Source of the DNA: Candidatus Kapaibacterium sp.
GTDB lineage: Bacteria > Bacteroidota > Ignavibacteria > Palsa-1295
Length of the DNA stretch: 12,565 nucleotides
NCBI GenBank assembly: GCA_025450975.1
Contig: JANWLI010000033.1
Location: 1-12,565 of the forward strand
Direction: 5' to 3'
Each line of letters opens with the position of its first letter. Position 1 is the first letter of the stretch. Positions 7,107-12,565 of the stretch are shown one piece after another. Position numbers and translations under genes: made by a program. Below the pieces are notes generated by a model. The model was not told where the DNA came from. It did no database searches and was given only the letters and a program-made list of their open reading frames with translations.

Positions 7107-7537
7107 GCAAAAAGAATCGCATAGAACGCATTTTCCCGGCAACGACAAGCATCCTCGCCGAACTGCGCGAGTTTGTCGCGCGCGAAGGTGCGCGATTCGG
7201 CCTCGATCACCTGGCACTGCATAACCTCGCGCTTGCCATCGACGAAGCGGCAACCAATATCATCGAGCATGTACTCCCCCGCAGGGCTTCGCAGATCATG
7301 TGTGCCTGCTCCGATACACCGAACCATAAACAGGTCGTCTACGAGATCTCCTGGGAAGCAGAAGAAGCCTACCGGCCCGACCCTGTGCCGAGCAGCGCAG
7401 AAATTCGCCGGCGCGTCGAAGAGCGGACTCCGGGCGGTCTTGGCGTATATTTGATTCACGCCCTTGTAGACGAGATCGAATATGATTATCGCAACGGTCG
7501 CTGCATCATCCGCCTAAAAAAGCGAAAGAACGTGTAA
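7103..7537 (+). CDS. RsbW/SpoIIAB-type GHKL serine kinase with altered G1 box
   Basis: This 144-aa protein is a small GHKL-fold ATPase of the anti-sigma kinase type. The N-box is intact (AIDEAATNIIEH, 45-56, with Glu48 and Asn52 as the Mg-ATP residues), and the G2-like box is GGLGVYLIHALVDEIEY (111-127). The region where a DxGxG G1 box is expected instead reads SWEAEEAYRPDP (83-94), lacking both the adenine-contacting Asp and the glycines. Nucleotide binding may therefore be weak, or the box may be structurally replaced. The start is GTG 7103, overlapping the STAS stop, with GAGGGA about 10 nt upstream. In known systems this protein phosphorylates the STAS partner and sequesters a sigma factor or other client; no sigma gene is present in this window. 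Kinase activity is inferred and is less certain than the fold. Confidence 0.85.
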   Translation: MSKKNRIERIFPATTSILAELREFVAREGARFGLDHLALHNLALAIDEAATNIIEHVLPRRASQIMCACSDTPNHKQVVYEISWEAEEAYRPDPVPSSAEIRRRVEERTPGGLGVYLIHALVDEIEYDYRNGRCIIRLKKRKNV

Positions 7538-7590
7538 CATGAGGCGGTTTTGATTGTTTATTCACTATTGACACCCTAAGACTTTATCCG

Positions 7591-9747
7591 ATGAAAACGC
7601 TTCTACTAACGGTCACTCTGTGTCTTTTTGCCTCCGCCAGCTTTTCTCAGGAGCCATTCTGGGAGTGGCAAAATCCAAAGCCGCAAGGCAGTGAACTCGA
7701 AGATGTCGTGATGCTCAGCCCGACGACCTACCTTGCAATCGGCGATGGCGGACTCGTGATCAAGACAACTGATGATGGCGTGAGCTGGACCTTCCGTACC
7801 CTGGCCATACGTGCGAACGAGACGCTGACGTCGATCGCATTTTCGCCCGATAAAATGCATGGCATTACCACTTCAAATGTCGGCGATATCTTTTATACCA
7901 GCAATCAGGGGGAATCTTGGACAAAGACTCCTAAGATCGTTACTGCATCGCTTAAAGATGTCTGTTATGCCAATGAGCGCCTGGCAATCACTGTCGGTCT
8001 CAATGGCACGATCCTCAGCTCCAACGATTCTGGGAAAACCTGGGGTCTGGCGACCTTGGAAGGCACCAACCATTTTCATAGCGTCAACTTTGTAGACTCC
8101 AATCATGGATTTATCTCCGGTCGCTATGGGGCAATGTACCGCACGGGCGTCGATGGCAAATCATGGGTGAAGCAAGACTTCCCATTCGGTAATATTCTTT
8201 ATAGTATCGATCATCTCGATCCACAACATATGATCGTCGGAGGCGAAGCAAGCGATATCTTTCTTTCCAACGATAGCGGAAGAACGTGGGTCAAGCAAAC
8301 GCTGCCGATCACGACATCGAATGTTTGGAGTGTAGTACGCACAACAAAAGAACGTGCATTCGCAACCGATGAAGCCTTTGGGCTTCTGGCGACATTCAAT
8401 GAAGGCGCTACCTGGGACTTCATCTTCAAAGACGCGCGGAAAGAATTTCTGAAAGCGCTGTCCTTCGCCGATGCGAAGCACGGTGTCTGCGTCGGCTCGA
8501 AAGGCATCATTCTCCGCACCAACGACAGTGGTTCAACGTGGTTCTCGCTCTTTGAGCGCATTCCGGAAACCTCGACACTCCGTGGTATCTTCAGCTTCGA
8601 TCACAACACCACTGTTTGCGTTGGTACAAATATCCTGCGATCAACAAACGCCGGCAAAAACTGGACACCCATTACAAGCCCGGTCTACCACGTCCTCCGC
8701 GCTGTTGATTTTCCGAGCAATACCGGCTACGCTGTAGGAGATAGCGGCGTCGTCGTCCGGTCAACCGATCAAGGTATCACATGGACCCGTTTGCAAACGC
8801 CATTCGCCACTGCCCTTTCTGCTGTCGATTTCCTCGACAACCAACATGGAGTCGTCCTCGGAATGGATCGCGAAGTTTCGATCACCTCCGATGGCGGGAC
8901 TACGTGGTTCACCCAGAAGATCTTAAATACCACATATGATTTTACGAGCGTCGCATACCTTTCGCCCACAAAGATCGTTTTGATAGGATACGAAAGCAAT
9001 CAGATCGGACAGAATGCGCTCACGCTGCATTCAAGCGATAACGGAAAGACTTGGGAGCCAATACTTGCAGGACTTACCGGCTTCCTACCAATCTCTGGAT
9101 CGTTTGCCGATACACTCCATGGATATATGGTCGGCTCTCCGGGTGCCGGCTCTGACGATGAGCCCGTTGCAGCATTCACAACAGACGGAGGCAGCACGTG
9201 GACACGGGGCACGATCGATGTGACCCCGCAAGGATCTGCGCTGTTTTCCGTGTCTGCCGCAGATAGAAAACGCGCTACTGCCGTTGGCGGACTCGGCAAC
9301 TCTGTTCACACGACCGATGGCGGCCAAACATGGAATCAGATTGAGACCAATACCCGTGGCCATCTCTGGGCCGTTCATCATGGCAGCCTACAAGCTGCAA
9401 CGGCTGTCGGATACAGGGCAACAATCCTTCGCCTGACAACCTTCGATCAGCCACTGGCAGTCGAGAATCCGGTCGCCTCGGCAACGGCGAAGATCATATG
9501 CTCGATCTATCCCAATCCGGCAATGACGATCTCTACCATTGACCTGGCCATTGAATCCCCCGATGTCCTTACGCTCGAATTGCTTACTGTCGAAGGGCAG
9601 CTCGTAGCAACGATCTATGATGGCTTCATTGATGCCGGCTCGTATACGCTCGATGCCGAAGTCGCTAAACTGGCAGCAGGCACCTATATTCTGAGCGCCC
9701 GGACATCCGGACAGGCCGAGCATCATAAGATCGTTGTAGCCCGATAA
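7591..9747 (+). CDS. Exported YCF48/BNR-repeat protein with type IX secretion sorting domain
   Basis: This 718-aa protein starts with a signal peptide (MKTLLLTVTLCLFASASFSQ, cleavage near residue 19-20). It ends with a T9SS type A sorting domain: SIYPNPA at 638-644, then LELLTVEGQLVATIYDG and LAAGTYILSART. Between them I count 13 copies of an Asp-box-like motif of the form S/T-x-D-x-G-x-T/S-W. Their tryptophans lie at residues 66, 110, 151, 192, 233, 275, 317, 358, 398, 439, 488, 537 and 581, so the period is mostly 40-44 residues. Such repeats form beta-propeller blades, and 13 would suit two propellers. The protein is probably secreted or surface-attached through T9SS. No enzyme motif is evident, so binding or adhesion is a guess. 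It starts 53 nt after the kinase gene, with no terminator seen between them. Confidence 0.9.
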   Translation: MKTLLLTVTLCLFASASFSQEPFWEWQNPKPQGSELEDVVMLSPTTYLAIGDGGLVIKTTDDGVSWTFRTLAIRANETLTSIAFSPDKMHGITTSNVGDIFYTSNQGESWTKTPKIVTASLKDVCYANERLAITVGLNGTILSSNDSGKTWGLATLEGTNHFHSVNFVDSNHGFISGRYGAMYRTGVDGKSWVKQDFPFGNILYSIDHLDPQHMIVGGEASDIFLSNDSGRTWVKQTLPITTSNVWSVVRTTKERAFATDEAFGLLATFNEGATWDFIFKDARKEFLKALSFADAKHGVCVGSKGIILRTNDSGSTWFSLFERIPETSTLRGIFSFDHNTTVCVGTNILRSTNAGKNWTPITSPVYHVLRAVDFPSNTGYAVGDSGVVVRSTDQGITWTRLQTPFATALSAVDFLDNQHGVVLGMDREVSITSDGGTTWFTQKILNTTYDFTSVAYLSPTKIVLIGYESNQIGQNALTLHSSDNGKTWEPILAGLTGFLPISGSFADTLHGYMVGSPGAGSDDEPVAAFTTDGGSTWTRGTIDVTPQGSALFSVSAADRKRATAVGGLGNSVHTTDGGQTWNQIETNTRGHLWAVHHGSLQAATAVGYRATILRLTTFDQPLAVENPVASATAKIICSIYPNPAMTISTIDLAIESPDVLTLELLTVEGQLVATIYDGFIDAGSYTLDAEVAKLAAGTYILSARTSGQAEHHKIVVAR

Positions 9748-9782
9748 TCGCGTCTTACGAACCGGCATTCGAGGCCAGGTGT

Positions 9783-9790
9783 TATATTTG
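9783..9790 (+). promoter_or_regulatory. Candidate Bacteroidota-type -7 promoter element
   Basis: TATATTTG matches the TAnnTTTG -7 consensus of Bacteroidota housekeeping promoters. It lies 28 nt before the ferredoxin GTG at 9819, in the 71-nt gap after the repeat-protein gene. No clear -33 TTG box sits at the usual distance, so this is only a candidate. Confidence 0.35.
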
Positions 9791-9818
9791 CGCTTTACAG
9801 ATTCACTCGAGAAAGATA

Positions 9819-10523
9819 GTGTCACACGATAGCGGAAAATCGGCGCTCGAGCGTCATAATGAGGAGATGAAGGTCGGCCCGTTTGCGCGCTGGCTCTTTG
9901 GCGGTCAAGGTGCCACCCAACTTCCTGATCCTTCACATGCTCCTGTGGCTCAGAGCCATGGGCATGAGCACGAGCATGCAGAAGTATCTGAGGCTTTTAA
10001 AGGTTTTTTCAAAGATCAGCCGCTTTCGACGGACGCCGAGTACCAGAAGATTCGCAAAGACCGCAGCGTCCAGGCCAATATTGCCGATCTTAACATTCCG
10101 GCGGGCTACGTACCAGTTACCTTCATGGAAGACGATGTCATCGTCGTCGCCGAAAAGGGAGCGAACCTTCGCAAGATCTGTCTCGAGAATAATATCCCGC
10201 TTTATTCCGATGTCGCAAAGCTGATCAACTGTCGCGGCCTCGGGCTCTGCACAACCTGCCGCGTACAGGCAGACCCGAATGAGTCGCTCTCGCCGCCAAC
10301 CGGCATGGAGAAAGTCCACCTGATCCGCGACAATCCGAAGTACCGTCTGGCCTGCCAGTGCTCGGTCGAGGGGCCGGTAAAGGTCAGCACAAAGCCAGCA
10401 CGTGAATACGGCATGGTGCTTCGCCACTTCGTCCGCAATGCAACGCTCTTCGGCGTATTCTCCGTGATCATGCTGCTTTTAGTGCTCGTGATCGGTTTCG
10501 ATATCGTCGGCGTCTGGTTCTAA
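9819..10523 (+). CDS. Tail-anchored [2Fe-2S] ferredoxin-domain protein with His-rich segment
   Basis: This 234-aa protein combines three parts. Residues 1-95 are a hydrophilic leader holding the cluster SHGHEHEHAE (46-55), which could bind metal. Residues about 97-195 are an adrenodoxin/plant-type [2Fe-2S] ferredoxin domain. Its ligands are probably Cys138, Cys144 and Cys147 (CRGLGLCTTC, spacing C-x5-C-x2-C) and Cys179 in RLACQC, with Cys181 as an extra nearby cysteine. Residues about 207-231 are a single hydrophobic helix ending GVWF, a tail anchor that would keep the cluster domain in the cytoplasm at the inner membrane. It probably passes electrons to or from a membrane or soluble partner, but no reductase is encoded nearby. 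The start is GTG 9819, preceded by the weak purine-rich GAGAAAG. A terminator follows the stop. Confidence 0.85.
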   Translation: MSHDSGKSALERHNEEMKVGPFARWLFGGQGATQLPDPSHAPVAQSHGHEHEHAEVSEAFKGFFKDQPLSTDAEYQKIRKDRSVQANIADLNIPAGYVPVTFMEDDVIVVAEKGANLRKICLENNIPLYSDVAKLINCRGLGLCTTCRVQADPNESLSPPTGMEKVHLIRDNPKYRLACQCSVEGPVKVSTKPAREYGMVLRHFVRNATLFGVFSVIMLLLVLVIGFDIVGVWF

Positions 10524-10546
10524 CATTCTCTGACGAAACGACTTTG

Positions 10547-10572
10547 AAGGCGGTCTCGGGATCGCCTTTTTT
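10547..10572 (+). terminator. Rho-independent terminator after the ferredoxin gene
   Basis: Arms AAGGCGGTC (10547-10555) and GATCGCCTT (10560-10568) form a 9-bp stem with one G-T wobble around a TCGG tetraloop. A run of six T follows at 10567-10572. It lies 24 nt after the stop at 10523 and separates the ferredoxin gene from the tRNA. Confidence 0.88.
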
Positions 10573-10626
10573 ATTGAAGGCGCGTGGATAACTTTCTTCG
10601 CGTAGCAGGCGTTACGTACGGGCTTC

Positions 10627-10700
10627 GGTCTCGTAGTTCAGATGGATAGAACGTCAGTTTCCTAAACTGAATGTCGCAGGTTCAAGTCCTGCCGAGACCA
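10627..10700 (+). tRNA. trnR(ccu): tRNA-Arg (anticodon CCU)
   Basis: The 74-nt sequence folds into a full cloverleaf. The acceptor is GGTCTCG with CGAGACC, the D-stem GTTC/GAAC has a 9-nt loop, and the anticodon stem TCAGT/ACTGA carries the loop TTCCTAA. The T-stem is GCAGG/CCTGC with loop TTCAAGT, and A10700 is the discriminator. The anticodon CCT at loop positions 34-36 reads the arginine codon AGG. The 3' CCA is not encoded (the next bases are CTA) and must be added by a nucleotidyltransferase. The region between the terminator at 10572 and the tRNA shows nothing else I can support. Confidence 0.96.
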
Positions 10701-10723
10701 CTACACAGAAATCAGAAACCTAC

Positions 10724-11125
10724 GTGAACAGAAAGATCTCACATTTAGGAATCGCCGTCAAAGACCTTGCCGCTTCCGAACAGCTCTTCCGGAAATTGCT
10801 CGGTGCCGAAGACGTCCATCACGAAGAAGTTGACGATCAGGGAGTCCGGATCGCTTCGTTCAAGGTTGGCGAGAGCATCATCGAACTTACCGAAGCGACA
10901 CGTCCGGATTCTGCCATCGCAAAATTCATCGACAAACGTGGCGAAGGGATTCACCATATCGCGATCGAAGTTGACGACGTCGCATCGGAGTTAACACGGC
11001 TCAAGTCAGAGGGCATTCAACTCATCGACGAAACGCCCAAGCAGGGAGCACATGAGATGATGATCGCTTTCCTCCATCCTAAATCGACGAACGGCGTTCT
11101 CGTCGAGCTTTGCCAGCGGGGGTAA
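10724..11125 (+). CDS. mce: Methylmalonyl-CoA epimerase
   Basis: This 133-aa single VOC-fold enzyme interconverts the 2R and 2S forms of methylmalonyl-CoA. The reaction links succinyl-CoA to propionyl-CoA metabolism in the cytoplasm. Family signatures are strong: KISHLGIAVKDL at the N-terminus, GEGIHHIAIEVDD (73-85), GAHEMMIAFLHPKSTNGVLVELC near the end. Likely metal ligands are His7, Glu54, His78 and Glu128. Length is typical for the family. The start is GTG 10724, which gives the usual N-terminus with the first strand intact; no clear ribosome site precedes it. It lies 24 nt after tRNA-Arg. No methylmalonyl-CoA mutase gene is present in the window. Confidence 0.93.
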   Translation: MNRKISHLGIAVKDLAASEQLFRKLLGAEDVHHEEVDDQGVRIASFKVGESIIELTEATRPDSAIAKFIDKRGEGIHHIAIEVDDVASELTRLKSEGIQLIDETPKQGAHEMMIAFLHPKSTNGVLVELCQRG

Positions 11126-11173
11126 ACGTTCGGTCCGAATGACTGTTAGCAGAAGATAAATAGTTTTTCCAGC

Positions 11174-12565
11174 GTGACCGTAGTACGACGAACACTAACC
11201 ACAGCCCTCCTCGCATGCTTGTACGGCGTGGTGTTCGTATCTATATCTTCAGCACAAATTCGTGACACAACCTATCGCGACTCACTGATTCGACGTATTG
11301 TAACATCGAAAGTCGATCCGTTGGCAGTGGCGATCGAAGGGGCATTCTTCGCAAACAACATTTCTCAAGGCACGCTCCCTGCCCCACTCTCGACAGGCTG
11401 CGACACCTTTCACGTTGCTTCAAGCTCTGGTACCGCGTTCTCTGCACTCGTAACGATTCCACTTACCGCCGACTTCTACCTCGCACCCTTTCTTTCGTAT
11501 CGCGGCCTTACAAACGAACACACCTGGGGAGAATTCTTTACCGATACCGTTCGCACTAACGGTGACAGCCTCATTCGGACAACCGTCCCGTTCGAGCATC
11601 GTATCACTGCTCCAACAAAGGCACTTGGCCTCGGCCTATCGCTCGGTGCACGTTTTCTTGGAAAGATGTTCGGCGAACTTGGATTTGAGCTGCTCTCGAT
11701 CACCGACCAGTCATTCGAAAAACATCTTCAACCAACCGGACCGGGCGGTTTTACCGACGGCTCACGCGACAGCCTTGAAGCATCGGGCGAACTGCCTAAC
11801 GCAAGCAGTATCCTGCCGGCCATTCGCGCAACACTCGGTGCGGAATTTCCCCTATCGTCGCGCCTCTTCGCATCACCGGTGGTCGCTGCGCATATCCCAC
11901 TTGCCGGCATCACACCGTACTGGCATATGACCGGCTTTGGCGGAGGCATCCGTTTGCGTTATCTCTTCGATGCACCGGAAAAGACAGAAGAAGTGATCGA
12001 TACCGTGCGTGTCCAACAGATTGTCGAGCGTCCGCAGCCCCGACCAAAACTTACCGCCGAGATCCGCGCCGTCGGCATCACCCCTGACGGCAAAGAAGAA
12101 GAGGTGATCCGTCTCGATGTCGAAGAGGTCAAAGCCCGCGTCGCCTTCCCGATGCTCAATTACATTTTCTTTGACGAAGGCTCTGCGACGATCGCATCGC
12201 GCTACCAGCAATTTCCTACTGCCGACGATGCACGAGCATACTTCAAAGGGACCAACGACCGCAGAAGCGAAAAGCTACCCAACCTTTACTTGGAATCGCT
12301 GAACATCATCGGTGCGCGTCTTTCGGCAAATCCGGCTGCGCGTATCACACTCGTCGGCAGTACGTCGAACTCCGGTGCTGAACGCAATGCACTCGATCTT
12401 GCACAACGCCGTGCCGAAACCATCAGGCAGTATCTCATACGCATCTGGAATATTGCTCCGGACCGCATCAAAACACAGGCACGCTTACTTCCGGATAAAC
12501 CAAGTCCTTCGACGATCGCACAGGGCGAACAAGAAAATCGCCGCGTCGAGATCATTGCATCAGAC
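11174..12565 (+). CDS. OmpA-family outer-membrane protein, 3' end beyond the window
   Basis: An uninterrupted frame runs from GTG 11174 to the last base (464 codons) and continues off the right edge. A signal peptide is evident: VVRRTLTTALLACLYGVVFVSISSA-Q, with cleavage near residue 27. Residues about 28-290 are rich in short amphipathic strands, consistent with a beta-barrel or beta-rich envelope domain. A Pro-rich linker (VERPQPRPK) precedes the OmpA-like peptidoglycan-binding domain, which begins about residue 325 (NYIFFDEGSATI) and includes LVGSTSNSG, LAQRRAETIRQYL and ENRRVEIIAS at the visible end. The Asp usually found in the GHTD position is Ser398, while the Arg of the RRA motif is kept. 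An LLAC lipobox-like string at 12-15 lies inside the hydrophobic core and is probably not used. The protein likely links outer membrane and cell wall. Confidence 0.85.
   Translation, partial: MTVVRRTLTTALLACLYGVVFVSISSAQIRDTTYRDSLIRRIVTSKVDPLAVAIEGAFFANNISQGTLPAPLSTGCDTFHVASSSGTAFSALVTIPLTADFYLAPFLSYRGLTNEHTWGEFFTDTVRTNGDSLIRTTVPFEHRITAPTKALGLGLSLGARFLGKMFGELGFELLSITDQSFEKHLQPTGPGGFTDGSRDSLEASGELPNASSILPAIRATLGAEFPLSSRLFASPVVAAHIPLAGITPYWHMTGFGGGIRLRYLFDAPEKTEEVIDTVRVQQIVERPQPRPKLTAEIRAVGITPDGKEEEVIRLDVEEVKARVAFPMLNYIFFDEGSATIASRYQQFPTADDARAYFKGTNDRRSEKLPNLYLESLNIIGARLSANPAARITLVGSTSNSGAERNALDLAQRRAETIRQYLIRIWNIAPDRIKTQARLLPDKPSPSTIAQGEQENRRVEIIASD

Noticed and set aside
7446..7453. TATATTTG inside the kinase gene, matching the Bacteroidota -7 consensus.
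   Set aside because: It encodes the conserved VYLI part of the G2 box, so its sequence is explained by the protein; a promoter there for the gene at 7591 is possible but unsupported.
7568..7573. Perfect TTGACA, resembling a sigma-70 -35 box before the repeat-protein gene.
   Set aside because: It ends only 17 nt before the ATG, so a matching -10 box and the transcript start would fall inside the coding sequence; this lineage also uses different promoter boxes.
9388..9936. Long antisense open frame (182 codons) across the repeat-protein end and the ferredoxin start.
   Set aside because: It is antisense to two well-supported genes, has a composition unlike a real protein and shows no recognisable domain.
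10627..10700. tRNA-Arg as an integration (att) site for a mobile element.
   Set aside because: I saw no repeat of the tRNA 3' end, integrase or foreign-looking genes in the window.
11207..11218. LLAC string in the OmpA-family signal peptide as a lipoprotein lipobox.
   Set aside because: The hydrophobic core continues for about 10 residues beyond the Cys and ends in a typical SSA-Q signal-peptidase I site.
11562..11930. Open frame of 122 codons on the plus strand.
   Set aside because: It is an out-of-frame shadow of the OmpA-family gene, whose frame is continuous from 11174 to the window end and has a signal peptide and OmpA domain.

Overview
The window looks like a chromosomal segment from a member of the Bacteroidota/Chlorobi/Kapabacteria (FCB) lineage. 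The evidence is a large exported protein with a type IX secretion (T9SS) C-terminal sorting domain, an OmpA-like protein of the type common in that group, weak or absent Shine-Dalgarno sequences at several starts, and a tRNA whose 3' CCA is not encoded. Kapabacteria is my best guess on overall feel, but the phylum is an inference. At least six of the genes begin with GTG or TTG.

Layout, left to right. (1) Bases 1-198 hold the C-terminal end of an Hcp-family (type VI secretion tube) protein, closed by a strong terminator that works in both directions. (2) Bases 260-3897, minus strand, form a tightly packed four-gene operon. It is transcribed as an exported VOC-fold protein, a methylated-DNA alkyltransferase (ogt), a YfiT-type DinB-fold putative thiol transferase, and an M3-family zinc oligopeptidase. 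The first two junctions are 4-nt stop/start overlaps and the last is a 7-nt gap. The middle genes suggest defence against alkylation or electrophiles. (3) A divergent intergenic region with repeated ATGGTT-type half-sites separates that operon from a small, unrecognised 92-aa basic protein with its own terminator. (4) Bases 4480-7537 carry a partner-switching signalling module: an eight-helix membrane SpoIIE/RsbU-type phosphatase with a probable GAF domain, a STAS anti-anti-sigma protein, and an RsbW-type GHKL protein with an altered G1 box. The last two genes overlap by GTGA. (5) Bases 7591-9747 encode an exported protein of 13 YCF48/BNR-type repeats with a T9SS tail. (6) Bases 9819-10523 encode a ferredoxin-domain protein with a His-rich N-terminal segment and a C-terminal membrane anchor, followed by a terminator. 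(7) A tRNA-Arg(CCU) gene, methylmalonyl-CoA epimerase, and the start of an OmpA-family protein that runs off the right edge complete the window.

How the parts work together. The phosphatase would sense a signal at the membrane or through its GAF domain and dephosphorylate the STAS protein, which would then engage the GHKL kinase and release that kinase's client. No sigma factor or other client is encoded here, so the output is unknown. The T9SS cargo gene lies directly downstream and is a possible but unproven target. The remaining genes are ordinary metabolism (propionate/methylmalonyl-CoA), electron transfer and envelope functions. I did not see CRISPR arrays, insertion sequences or prophage genes.
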